Shown: piece by piece, positions 50,670 to 60,990 of the stretch
How the letters are laid out: each line of letters starts with the position of its first letter
Position numbering within the stretch: position 1 is the first letter of the stretch
From: Engraulis encrasicolus
Taxonomy: Eukaryota > Chordata > Actinopteri > Clupeiformes > Engraulidae
Length of the DNA: 64,000 nucleotides
Assembly (NCBI RefSeq): GCF_034702125.1
Contig: NC_085861.1
Span: 981,394-1,045,393, forward strand
Direction: 5' to 3'
Translations under genes and position numbers: made by a program
Notes under the pieces: generated by a model
Databases searched by the model: none
Seen by the model: the letters and a program-made list of their open reading frames with translations, nothing else
Told to the model about the DNA's origin: nothing

Positions 50670-52059
50670 CAGGGGCGGAGTGGGAAGAGTATTCCCACCG
50701 GGAGAATTTTTCCCTTATCGGCCCTTTTTACCCCTCCACCAACACCAAAAAAACAAACAAACAAAAAACAACAACAATGCGAACAACATGGTTTCCAAAC
50801 CAAAAAGACAAAAAACACAAAATCTGCAGTCGTAGGTCTACTACATGTGGACATTAGTGTTGTCAAAATATCAACCTGAAGTGGAGAATTGTAGCCTACA
50901 CTTGATGAAATAGGCCTACACAGCCATCATCACAGTCCAAAGCATTCACCATAGAACATTGCAGGTTAGGCTACATCACGCTACTGTTCCATGAAAATGT
51001 GCACTCCACTGTCATTTTGACAGTTTGTAGGCCTATTGAAATATCGTTTAAGGAAGACAGGATGAGCATGGGCACAAAGTTTTGAGTGTGGGGATTTTTA
51101 GAAGAGTAGGCTATAGCTTACAAAAAGTCTGTCTACATTGTGCAATAAACCCACCATGCAGCAACTAAGCCAAACCTAGGCTACTTCAAAGCACAACCAT
51201 AAGTCAACAAAATTAATAACCAAACGGTGTAGGCCTACCTTAAAACACTGTCTTCGTCGCAGCAAATGTTTTTGTTTCTTGCAATTAGGCCTACATTTTA
51301 ATCCACAGTTTAGGCTACACACCCAGCACTGCTCACATCAGAATCTTGTGTGGTAATTATTTTGTTCCATTTCTTCAGACATTACATAGGCTACATCCTA
51401 AATGTGCCACATATAAATATATGTATGATATAACATTATTTCGACTGTAAGGAGATATAGGCCTACCGCTAGTTCTAACAAACCAATGCCATCAAAACAT
51501 ATACAACGTGTTTTCCTGCTTAGCTGCAGTTCACCTCCTTACCACTTGGTGGAGTCTGTTCGTAACCCAAGTCAATAACCACAGAACAAGTGAATCTGGA
51601 GTGGCAGACTGTAAACTGTAACAGTCATGTGGAAATCGGAAAATAAATCACAACTTACTAATATTTCCATTCCTTGGTAACCAATCTAAATATCACAGGT
51701 TCTTGAAATACTGAAAACGAAACTATGTTACTAAGATCTAGTAAACTTCCGCGATCTACGGTGTATGAACATTATCAGTAGAGAAGGGGTGTGGCCAATT
51801 TACTGTTTGACACCGTCACTGAGGTATTGCGGTCGGGTAGACGGTATATATAGTGTTGAGTCAACCTTTAAATTTATGAATTGAATTGTAGTTAGTTAAT
51901 ATTTTTTGTAACCAAGAAACACTTTGGGGCCGGCTGAGAAAATAATACGGCGAAACACTTTGGGGCCGGCTGAGAATATAATACGGCCGCTGTAATATAT
52001 TTCGCGGCCGCGGCCCACCGGGACAAGTCCCCGATCTCCCGATGGCCACTCCGCGCCTG
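50670..52059. mobile_element. non-autonomous hAT-like element, 1390 bp
   Basis: Termini CAGGGGCGGAGTGG and CCACTCCGCGCCTG are inverted. Flanks CAGCAGGG (50662-50669) and CAGCGGGG (52060-52067) agree at 7 of 8 bases. Subterminal CCACCGGGAGAAT and CACCGGGACAAG also relate. The right end has a tandem AACACTTTGGGGCCGGCTGA pair (51919, 51956). No transposase frame. Confidence 0.85.
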
Positions 52060-52448
52060 CAGCGGGGTAATCACCACAAATATGTAACTATCATCTGTCT
52101 CGGTAATGATAATCACAACAGTTTTACCATCTGTGATGTTTATCTGAAGTTATTACTACGAATAGCAAGTCTTATCATATTCCCTGCATTGCATCGCATT
52201 TGCTGTGTGCTACGCCCACTTCTAGGCACTAACATTCGCAACGCTGAGCAGTTCTGAGACGCTAAATAGCTAATTTTGCTAATGTGGAAGTCGGCCTTAG
52301 GACACAGTGGAGATTGCCCGACTCTCCCTCTCTATGGCTCTGACCCAAACAAGCCATAGTTTTCCCACAAAGCCTCACTCACGCAGACATTAACCATTCA
52401 TTCACCATTCTGAGGGTGTCATCTCTACTCTCCCCACGTGAAATCGCT
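52060..52448. other. no gene recognised
   Basis: Flanking DNA. Nothing recognised. Confidence 0.5.
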
Positions 52449-52600
52449 TCTACATTACATTTACCAAAAGCGACTTACAAGGAGAAAATTCAAGCAAGTA
52501 CAGAGTAAGGGGTCAGTACAGAGTACAGCAGTGCAAGTAATAAGTCATTAGAATTTAGATGATAAACAAAGACATCTAGGCACAATGTACAGCAGAGACT
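52449..52600 (-). mobile_element. possible L2-tail SINE remnant, minus strand
   Basis: ACATTACATTTACCAAAAGC and GCGACTTACAAGGAG, read on the - strand, resemble a degraded copy of the GTAAGTCGCTTT...AAATGTAATGT tail seen at 20515. The body is too decayed to name. Confidence 0.4.
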
Positions 52601-54596
52601 GTCCATATAGGAGGAGACGGAACACTTAAGAAAGGGGGCAATTAGTTATGCCAATATGGTGTGTGCTTGCAGGGGCGCCTGTAGACTTGACCAGTATGGC
52701 ACAACCCACAAAACATGTATGAACAGAAGGCCTATCCAAATCATTGCTTCGTTGCCAAGAACAGTTGACAAATACTGTTGACTTGGAAAAAAAACAATGA
52801 CGACGCGCCTTTGATGCGCAAAGCTGTTCAATGTCGGGTTGCCTACAAAAGACAGATAGCAGCAAGAAGTCACGCTGAATTTGTAGCCTTGCTTGAGTGT
52901 ATTCTTGGATGCACACCGAGCCGTTAAGTTAGTAGTAACGCCCGCTGAAATATCATATCAATTTATCCCCCCTCTCACATTCTCATCGTCCCAACTGTCA
53001 CATCACCAAACGTTTTATTCACATTTCCCTTGCAAAAATGCATGCCAATATTGTCGTTGATCCTCATCCTATTACTTGTGTTACTGGACTTCTTATTGAG
53101 CCTATTCACCTGCGCACTGCTGTCATGCTACTACATTTGGCCATTATTGATTCAAAACTTGTCGACGCGTCATGCCTCCAAGGTATACGCACATTGGTTT
53201 TTAGTTTTGGACTGCTAGAAAGCGTGAACCTCTTTCTCTGTAAACCCAACATTTCCAAGCTGATTGTGAGTTGCGTCAAGTAACATCCTAATTCCCTCTG
53301 ACGTTTGCAAACTAACTGAAGCTTTCAAAAGGTTCATTACAAACCATTCAGATTGGTTATCGTGAGGCATTCCATGCAATGCATGGGAGGGAGTAATGGC
53401 ATGAGCTGTCACTTCACCTTTGCTTTCTTTAATCCTACCTGCGCTTTGCTTCATCATTTCGTCTCTCTCTCTCGCTCGCTCTCTTTCCCCTTTTAGTCGC
53501 TCGTTTACTGTTCTTCAAGAATACAAATCGGGTGAAGCACACGCCACGGCGGTTCTCCAGTGCTCGCGCCATGTCTGGGCTCTCAAGTCGCTTCCAAATA
53601 ACGCCAATTGCCACAAACTTAAAATATTATTTTAAGAAAGATGAGTTGAATTATAACCCATACAATGTCCTGTTCCTATACGTTTCTGGTCCTCATTTGT
53701 GCTGACTTCTGATGTGGTAGAGGTAGTAGAAAGGGATGCATTTAATTTGGCTATTATTAGGCTACACGCAGATTTACAGAAAGTGCACCTTTCTTCGCGC
53801 ATTTCGCCGCGCCTCCCCAGGGACTCTTTGGCGCCTAGATGGTTGCACCTTAATAATCTGCTGTGGTGCTGCCGGTGGCTGCGCTGTCATGGTGAATATT
53901 TATGCAGACTACAAGTGATCATCAATAACCCAAGTGAGAAAAATACTGAATTTAAAAAGATTTCCTCATGGTCCAACGGGCCACAACCAAATTTTAGGCC
54001 GGGAAATGTCCCGATAGTTATAATGGCCACCCCGGCATTGCAAATAACACACTACAACACAAATTGCAGCATGCTATTCATGTCAGCAAACATATAGCAA
54101 CACGTGTGCAAGCCTTGAAACATCCAAACTGCATTGTTTCGACCATCAAAACAGGTAGAACTACATTCATGCTTTCCCGAACAAATGTTTGCGCGCGGCA
54201 GCCTGCCCGTGGTCAAAGTAATGCATCAACTGGGACCCTAAAAGACGCTATTACAATATCAGCTACATATCGCCAGAAACAATGATAATCTAATTTGTTT
54301 ATTACTAGGTCATACTGTAAATTAAGCTCCGTCAGCAAGAGTAGATTACTATCTTAAATGCAGCCAAAATGTGCCCCTTGTTTGAGGCTGAACTGAATGG
54401 CTAACCAGCTGTCAGTGCTGGCTGCTGTCCCATGAAGCTAGTTCTGTGTCTCATAACCGTCTCTGTAGAAAGCCACAATTCACAGAACTGTAACCAAACT
54501 GCGTTGTGAAAAATATGACACCAGAAGCAAAGTATTCTAATATTTGCCACGGCTGGCTTGATGATGAAGGAAACAGCTTAGCCTACTTGTACTGTA
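52601..54596. other. no gene recognised
   Basis: Contains several 60-130-codon open frames without recognisable domains. GGCCGGGAAATGTCCCGATA and AATGGCCACCCCGGCATTG at 53998-54041 weakly resemble the right end of the element at 50670, so part of this stretch may be a decayed relative. Confidence 0.4.
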
Positions 54597-55085
54597 CTGC
54601 CCTACAATATCAGAACGCAGTATCTTGAAAATGGTCGAAAATGGGTTTAGACCGGAAATTGGCTTTAAAATACCTTCTTTTTCTTGTGTTAAATTTTTTT
54701 GGCCCAACTTGGTCCCGTTTCGGAAAAAAACGCAAAAAACTGATTATACTGCGCTTTTTGGTTTTAGGAGGTTACGTATTACTAGCCAAGAACGCAGTAT
54801 AATGCGAATTATACTGCACTTCTCCATTGACACCGTGGTTTTGGTGTAGACAGTAATACCACAACAGAGCGCAGTATAATGATTTTTCAGCTAAAAAGTA
54901 ATGAGAATGTTGTTTTTTTTTGCTTTTTTCTTGCGTGCATAAATTTTCACCATAAAAAAGTATTATATGGAAGTGTCATCACCACTTTACCTCCAACACA
55001 GTCGCGTGGACAGAAAGGAAACTTTAAAGCCTTTTTTCTCAGTTTGGCATTTTGAATTATACTGCGTTCTGAAATTGTAGGGCAG
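54597..55085. mobile_element. inverted-repeat element, 489 bp
   Basis: Ends CTGCCCTACAATATCAGAAC and the complement of CTGCCCTACAATTTCAGAAC, flanked by TGTA (54593-54596, 55086-55089). The interior repeats the word CGCAGTATAAT in both orientations. No transposase. Confidence 0.75.
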
Positions 55086-55089
55086 TGTA

Positions 55090-55817
55090 GCATCCATGCC
55101 TTGCTAGTCCACATGACAACTGGGTTTAGCCCACGATTGAAACTTGTCACTTTTAAGACATGAACTTCGGTTATTTGATTTTTCTGCCATAAGCGATGCC
55201 AAGACATATTGGTCATGGGAAGTTGAGAGCTGTCCTAAAACAAGAACTGTTTGGTCTAGCTCAGTCTAGACATGTCTGACTGGAGGTAGCCACTAGCCAG
55301 CCACTCAAGTTAGAATTCCGCTGATGGAGCTAGAACTTGTTACACTGTATCATTTTTTCAGGAGCGGGCGAGTTACGCACAGCAGCAAAAAGTAGCCTAC
55401 CTGCCTTTGTAAATCAATGGTGCCCAGCCATAGTGTCTGCTCTGAACTTTAATTTAAACACACATGCTGATCCTTCACATATCATATGTTGCATTGTCAC
55501 AACATTTATATGTGACACAATAGGCGTAATATTTATTTATTTAAAAAAAAAAAAAAAAAAACCTCCCTCTCGAGAAGGTACGCACAGTGCGTACATCCGT
55601 ACGGCTCCAGGCGCCCTTGTGTGCTTGCACCACGGGCGTAGGCAGAAATAATAAAAAAAAATGGACGGGCCCAACCCCAAAACGTAGATATTACAAGGCT
55701 ACCGTGTTTGAGTGTATGCCTGGTTTGTAAGCAAATCACTTCTAAGTGAAAAGCAACTGGAAAAGTGAGAACACAGACTTGACACGTCAGACACAAGTAC
55801 CCCCATGCGTGAGCACA
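55090..55817. other. no gene recognised; poly(A) run at 55542-55561
   Basis: A 20-A run follows TATTTATTTA and precedes CCTCCCTCTCGAGAAGG. It may be the tail of a retro-copy, but no body is recognised. GTACGCACAGTGCGTAC (55578-55594) is a short palindrome. Confidence 0.4.
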
Positions 55818-55883
55818 CACACACAAACACACACAGACACACACACAGACACACACACACACACTCACACACACACACACACA
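55818..55883. repeat. (CA)n microsatellite
   Basis: Interrupted CA tract with AGACAC and ACTCAC variants. Confidence 0.92.
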
Positions 55884-55884
55884 C

Positions 55885-57259
55885 AGTGGCGGCCTTAGGG
55901 GAAATGATATTGAAATCATACTATGCAAAGCATGCTTCGCCAAGAATTTTTTTATGAAAACGCTCTTAATTTGTGAATTTTGCACAGCACGAAAAGGGGG
56001 ATTTGTGACAATGAACTCGTCCCAAATCGCCCACGGACTTGCCTAACTTTCGTCTGATTTTGAGCGCTGAGAGAATGCGAAATTAACAGTTTTGGTGACA
56101 CGTAACTCGCCCGGAAGCGAATCAGAGCCGTGGAGAGGTCTCACAGCAGGGTGTTAATGGCCCAACGATTAACATGAAAGGCAATGACAGCCAGCCCGGA
56201 ACGCGGACTAGCCTTGCTCTTATTGGACGAAAAAGACACGTGACTCAAAGTAAAAGAGCTGCGCTGTTGGTTAGCAGGGTCGGCAGCTACGACCTTCTAT
56301 TGGTCACGTTGGATTAATTTATGCATACCGTAGGCCTATACGGTAGGTCCGTATAATTATGCAAAAATTATTATTACTAATATACCTAGGTTGATTTTAC
56401 TTTGTATATTCACATCATTATGTTCACATCATTATAGACTGCACTGTGATGGGGCTTCAGCATGCATGATGTGAATTTATTGCTAAAATGAAAATGAATG
56501 AAATGAAAATGAATTTTTTAAATGCTTTTAATATCACACCAAACAATGTACACACACTTAGACAGGAACCGTGCATTTCATAAATATACATAATTTAAAA
56601 CTACACACATACCCTGCAAACAATATACTCTAGGCTATATGCAGTGATGTATACAGTAGCCTACTCAGAAACAAACACGCATCTCTCTCCCAAGCGGCGT
56701 TTCCGATTGTCTCCCACGTCCTAACACTGGCCGTCAGAGCATTGAAGAAATCTTAATACTCAACAGCACTCAAATTTTGCCTAGTAGAACAGGTGAGGTC
56801 AGGCATAAACGCGTTGTCCTGACCGTCTGTTAAGACAATGCGATGCGATACAGAAAAGACGGGCGGCTCTCCGTGCATAGTGACTAAAAGTTAGCATCAA
56901 CTTTGAAAAAGGGTCAAGTCACCATCAGAAGAAAACGGCCGTCTTGTAAAACATGTGTTTGAGTGAAACGGTAGACGGTAGGGACTTTGCGAGGCTATTT
57001 ATTTAATGCCTACATATAACGTGACCCAAAATGTCTCTAAGCTGCACGTTGCAATATAGCCAAGTATTCGAGAAAACCTGATGCAGCCAGAGTCCAACAA
57101 CTTCAATGCACCAGAAGTGAATTCGCCTTCTAGTTGGGTGCGTGCGTCACGTGTATTTAATAGAATATATGCGCATGTACAATACAGCTACCTTGGCTCT
57201 GTCCACCCACCAGTTTGAACTAAATAACTAAGAATTTTTGTATTTTATTTTTTATTTTT

Positions 57260-57261
<2 letters not shown>
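55885..57261. other. no gene recognised
   Basis: Mixed-composition DNA. AAAATGAATGAAATGAAAAT is repeated near 56480-56515. On the - strand, AATAAA words at 57243-57258 could serve as a polyadenylation signal for the candidate transcript at 57.7-60.5 kb. Confidence 0.45.

Positions 57262-57296
<35 letters not shown>
57262..57296. repeat. 35-base G homopolymer
   Basis: An uninterrupted run of 35 G following a T-rich tract. Capable of G-quadruplex or i-motif structures; its exact length is doubtful in any sequencing method. Confidence 0.95.
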
Positions 57297-57297
<1 letters not shown>

Positions 57298-57719
57298 TGA
57301 AAGGGGAAAATAAGTTCAAAAATGTAAATTAAAAAAAATAAAAAAACGGATTTCATAGGCCCCTACGACAGGTTAGGTTTGGGAAGGGCACAATTCATAA
57401 AACTCAGAAACATACAATGCTTTTTCAAAAAAAGGGTTCTATGTTCCCCGCTGCATCCAAGTAGACTGCTGCCACATTGCTAAGAGCAGGTTGTTATTAC
57501 ACCTCTGACAGGTTAGGTTTAAGGATAGTTTTAGTCAGGGCACATACAAAAATGGATTTGAGTAAAAGTTGTCAATTCATAGTAAATACGTGGTAAATAT
57601 GAAAGTAAGAGGGAAAATAGTACAGGTACAGCATTTTAGTGCAGACTATACAGGTATGTACAATATTATAAACATTGCTGTTGATTATGTTCTTCAGCCG
57701 CCAATCATGCCAGTAGGGT

Positions 57720-57787
57720 CTACTGAAGGTCTCTGGTCACTGCTTCCTCGTCATACTGCAACAGGCACTCAGTCTCACTTCTGGGAG
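57720..57787 (-). CDS. candidate terminal exon of a minus-strand transcript
   Basis: On the - strand, TTTGTTGTTTCTACAG precedes an exon whose open frame reads SETECLLQYDEEAVTRDLQ and stops with TAG at 57720-57722. The same peptide block (CLLQYDE) is encoded by the exon at 58718, so the two are duplicates. No known family recognised. The TAG holds only in this frame; if the upstream exon at 57891 is joined, the frame differs. Confidence 0.3.
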
Positions 57788-57890
57788 CTGTAGAAACAAC
57801 AAATAAATAAATACTTCGTCATGCACCTCATATTGACATAGCAAATATATCAATAAGCAAGACATATTGAGCCCACAGGGATAATCTTAC

Positions 57891-57968
57891 ACTATATCAG
57901 TTTTCTGTGGTCTCTTGTAAGATTGCCCATCACCATCCTGCAGGACACTACCGTCTCCCTGCCAGGAT
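57891..57968 (-). CDS. candidate exon, minus strand (78 bp)
   Basis: Acceptor TTCTTACATCCTACAG on the right and donor GTAAGATTAT on the left (minus-strand sense). One frame is fully open and reads SWQGDGSVLQDGDGQSYK, echoing VSWQG in the exon at 58718; another gives PGRETVVSCRMVMG and a stop near the end. Its downstream intron is homologous to the intron at 58816-58920. Confidence 0.3.
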
Positions 57969-58061
57969 CTGTAGGATGTAAGAAAATAAATCAAAACATA
58001 GCAATGCACAGCATTGACAACTTATCTATAAAGTAGCACAAGTCATATTGACAATGTAGGA

Positions 58062-58393
58062 CAGGGGTGGGGAACCTATGTCTCTAGGGCCGTTTGCGAC
58101 CCTTGAGGCTGTTTTATCCGGCCCCCGATATAATTTTAATGCAATTCCATCTTCACATGAAATATGACATATTTTGTAAAGGAATCTTAGAAAATACATT
58201 AGCAATACAATTAAGTTATATTCAGGGAACCTGAAGAAGTTGGCGTTTGTTTAAATGTGGCTGCCTTCAATATAGGCCTAAAGTGAAAGGGAAAATCCTG
58301 GTTTGTGTTCATAGTACGGCCCTTGGAGGACTTTTATGGCCCCTCGGATGAATTTGAAGTGGCCATTCGAATGAGAAAGGTTCCCCAACCCTG
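58062..58393. mobile_element. miniature hAT-like element, 332 bp
   Basis: Ends CAGGGGTGGGGAACC and GGTTCCCCAACCCTG. The possible 8-bp duplication ATGTAGGA/ACGTAGGC has 6 of 8 matches. It sits in the intron between the candidate exons at 57891 and 58418. The same family in reverse orientation is at 60991. Confidence 0.75.
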
Positions 58394-58417
58394 ACGTAGG
58401 CTATAGGTTAAGCTTAC

Positions 58418-58511
58418 CCTCTTTCACTCTACTGTGCCCATTTCGGGTTGACCTCCACACGCGTCTGTAGCACAGCACACAGGATTGCAGGACACAGCAT
58501 CCTGCAGGACA
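58418..58511 (-). CDS. candidate exon, minus strand (94 bp)
   Basis: Excellent minus-strand acceptor (pyrimidine-rich CCCCTTGTTTTTTGCAG) and donor GTAAGC. In the frame continuing from the exon at 58718 it encodes CPAGCCVLQSCVLCYRRVW, Cys-rich and open to the donor. All three frames are unusually open, so coding status is uncertain. CCTGCAGGA is also found in the exon at 57891, suggesting shared ancestry. Confidence 0.3.
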
Positions 58512-58717
58512 CTGCAAAAAACAAGGGGAACGAATAAATGACCTGTCCAGTTCTATAAAAAAGAAAAGAAATTTGATGCAGTGCCAGAGCTGTGGTAAAA
58601 GTAACCTTGGTTGTATAATCTAGGACTAGGGTGTGTGTGAGTGTGTGGTAAATCCAGTGTTCACATTATTCAGATATGAGAATTAATTCATTAATTTTAA
58701 CTGATATCACCACATAC

Positions 58718-58812
58718 CGATATCAGTGCCATTTCACCCTGCCAAGACACTGGACCTTCTATGATCAGGGCGTCCTCGTCATACTGCAGCAGGCACCCTG
58801 TTGTTTCTACAG
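58718..58812 (-). CDS. candidate exon, minus strand (95 bp)
   Basis: Minus-strand acceptor TTGTCTCTCTTCTAGGAG is a NAGNAG tandem site; the inner choice (exon start 58812) gives the same phase as the sister exon at 57787. Donor GTATGTGG. The frame is open end to end: VETTGCLLQYDEDALI, then IEGPVSWQGEMALIS. Joined to the putative first exon (60455-60503) and to 58418-58511 it keeps an open frame. No family recognised. Confidence 0.35.
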
Positions 58813-58920
58813 CTCCTAGAAGAGAGACAAATAAATTAAATACTTCGACATGCATCTCATATTGACATAGCTAATGTATCAATGAGCAAGTCATATTGGT
58901 CACAAAGAAGTTAATCTTAC

Positions 58921-59010
58921 ATTCTTTCAGTCTTCTATGGCAAGACTGCTCCTCATAAGAGCTGTTAGGCCTTCAAGTGACTCGTCTTCGCCATATTATG
59001 AGACAGCAGC
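58921..59010 (-). pseudogene. decayed or non-coding sister exon, minus strand (90 bp)
   Basis: Acceptor CCATGTTTTCACAG and donor GTAAGATTAA are consensus (the donor is identical to that at 57891), but all three frames contain stops. Its sequence CTGCTGTCTCATAATATGGC...GAAGACGAGTC is a diverged copy of the CTGCTGCAGTATGACGAGGACG part of the next exon. Either a dead exon of a duplicated cassette or part of a non-coding RNA. Confidence 0.3.
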
Positions 59011-59174
59011 CTGTGAAAACATGGTAAACAGAATAACCCATTAACCTTGGGTCCTAATATAATACATGGACATAAACTAGCCAACATTATTTAGACAATG
59101 TCAGTAGACCTCCACGTGAAACAATAAGAAAAAGTGACCATGCATAATTTCAATTTCTTGAAGAGGCCAGCTAC

Positions 59175-59583
59175 ACTTATTTGTGCAGCAAGTGCTGTTT
59201 TGAGGACCCATACGTTTTAAGGACATGCTGCCTACTGTTGCAAATGCCAGGGTATTTCACATTGATTTCGGGGTGGCGTGCTCTATGCCAGTGTTTCCCA
59301 ACCTTTTTTTGTCTTAAGTACCCCCTAAGCCTTTTCTCATACCACAAGTACCCCCTGACTCATGCTTTATATCCCAATGTGACTATGCTCCATACATGTT
59401 TTCATTTTTCCAAGTACCCCCTGCAGGGTGCTCGCGTACCCCTAGTGGTACACGTACCCCTGGTTGGGAAACACTGCTCTATGCAACACTTATTTGTGCA
59501 ACAAGTGCTGTTTTGAGGACCCATACTTTTTAAGGACAGGTTGCCTACTGTTGCAAATGCCAGGGTATTTCAAATTGATTTCC
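59175..59583 (+). repeat. ~110-bp tandem duplication split by a miniature element
   Basis: CTTATTTGTGCAGCAAGTGC...GCCAGGGTATTTCA (59175-59270) recurs at 59488-59583 with few changes. Between them lie GCTCTATGC and the hAT element at 59289. Confidence 0.82.
59289..59476. mobile_element. miniature hAT element, 188 bp
   Basis: Ends CAGTGTTTCCCAACC and GGTTGGGAAACACTG with a perfect 8-bp duplication CTCTATGC (59281-59288, 59477-59484). The interior repeats AAGTACCCCCT and CGTACCCCT words. Confidence 0.92.
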
Positions 59584-59589
59584 AAACTA

Positions 59590-59695
59590 TTTATTTCCTA
59601 ACTACAGGGACGTTAGTCGATACATAGTAATGACGCTACGACCAAGCTACTAGGGAATGTAATTAAACTAGTCGCTTCGCTACTGCCCAGCACTG
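59590..59695 (-). mobile_element. hAT-type terminal fragment
   Basis: Read on the - strand it begins CAGTGCTGGGCAGTAGCGAA, a common hAT terminus in fish. Only ~100 bp remain and no partner end was found. Confidence 0.5.
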
Positions 59696-59897
59696 AAAAC
59701 CAACATACCCAGACGGCACACCAATCTTGCCAACGTCGCCTAGATGCATTTTTGCCGCTGTAAAATACATTGGCAAGCGTTAGTTCATCAGCGAAATGCC
59801 GGGCAGACGTGAAAAATGAGCAGTGCCCAGCAACTAGTTGATGAGCTAACGCAATAGCATGCTAACGGTAGCCTTTGTCAATCTTAAGCGCTGGGAG

Positions 59898-60180
59898 ATG
59901 GTCACTCCCATGTAAGATCACTCCCGGACGTGTAGTCCCAGGTGATCCCATCAATCCCAGGCGTTCTATCCCACCCGATTACATTTCTCGTATTATCATA
60001 CACTACCACATACAAGCAATTTAGGGTTAGGTTTAGGGTTAAGGTAAGGGTTAGGTTTAGGGTACGTAACAAAAAACTAACATCAAAAAGATAACTAGCT
60101 CGGTGGGCTCGATAGTCTGGCTAGTGGGAGCGAACCGACTGGGGATCGAACCGCGCTGGGAGCGACAAACTGGGAATCAT
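59898..60180. repeat. inverted array of TCCCA/TGGGA periodic motifs
   Basis: Left part (59898-59980): CACTCCC, CACTCCCGG, GTCCCAGG, ATCCCATC, ATCCCAGG, ATCCCACC at about 10-17-bp spacing. Right part (60122-60178): AGTGGGAGC, CTGGGGATC, CTGGGAGCG, CTGGGAATC, the complement motif. The centre includes a telomere-like tract. Probably a foldback element. Confidence 0.6.
60021..60063. repeat. short TTAGGG-like interstitial repeat
   Basis: About six imperfect TTAGGG/TTTAGGG/TAAGGG units. Too short and degenerate for a real telomere; such tracts are frequent in fish dispersed repeats. Confidence 0.8.
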
Positions 60181-60454
60181 CTTTAGGCAGGGGAAAGGCA
60201 ATTGAGAACGAGCAATGTCAAACAACTTACCATCAACAAGTATACTTAACATTCACCGTTTCACTACTGCATTTTGTCATTACGATGCTCGCAAGTTATC
60301 AGAATTTACTAGCGTACAGCAGCAACAAGAGTAGTCACATTCATTGAGGGGACTTGTGCTACAACTTAGCAATGGCGGATCTGTGTTCAGAGGAGCTATT
60401 CAATCGCTCTTGAGTACTGAAACTTTAAACCACAGTTGAGTAAAATTTACTTAC

Positions 60455-60503
60455 ATGTATGTGAAGCCCATTTTCCGTTGGTATGTGAGGAACTTTCCCC
60501 CAT
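60455..60503 (-). CDS. candidate first coding exon, minus strand
   Basis: On the - strand ATG at 60503-60501 lies in a strong context (GGCGACATGG) and opens MGESSSHTNGKWASHT before a consensus donor GTAAGTAAA. Upstream sequence (60510-60620) is relatively CpG-containing (CCGCGGTC, ACGCGCTG). Joined to the exon start at 58812 it stays open and continues VETTGCLLQYDE. The full predicted chain (60503, 58812, 58511, 57968) is about 104 codons. No similarity recognised and no domain assigned; could also be a non-coding transcript. Confidence 0.3.
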
Positions 60504-60775
60504 GTCGCCAAGAAACTTGTAACAGTGAAACCACACAGACAGCGCGTGGTTCTGTTCAGATAGGTCGGTGTTGTTGACCGCGGTAGATGGCTTCTTTGTG
60601 GCTTGTGTGTGGAATTCGCATTGTGCGAATTAGTTGTACTGCCACCTAAAGGCTTGGTGTAGAACTAATTTAACCAGAGACAGTCTGTTTTGAACTTCCT
60701 TGAACAATCCTTGCTTTAGTTCAGAATAATTTAAAAACCAGAGTGGCCAAGCACATTGATGTTTTTCCTCAAAAG

Positions 60776-60835
60776 CAGGGGTGAGGAACCTTTTTATTTC
60801 AAAGGGTCACTTCAAAATGTAGGCTATGTCCAAGA
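60776..60835 (+). mobile_element. miniature hAT-like terminal fragment
   Basis: CAGGGGTGAGGAACCTTTTT and AGGGTCACTTCAAA resemble the left end of the element at 60991. The rest is missing. Confidence 0.55.
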
Positions 60836-60990
60836 AAGATCATTCAGATGTTTCTATTCTGATTTCTATTCGGTTCATTTAAATGTTTATAGCACCGATC
60901 GAATTGTTTGATCAACTTCATTTCTGAGCTTATAGTATCATAATAAAATGTACTGACAGCAGAGCTGTGGCTAGTAGAAAGGTTTTAGTG

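Noticed and set aside
53038..53283. 81-codon frame starting MHANIVVDPHPITC
   Set aside because: Looks protein-like in composition but has no splice partners or known motif. Not enough to call a gene.
55578..55594. GTACGCACAGTGCGTAC palindrome as an operator-like site
   Set aside because: A single short palindrome beside a poly(A) run has no supporting context.
60021..60063. Interstitial telomere
   Set aside because: Only ~6 degenerate units of mixed length; it is part of a dispersed symmetric repeat.
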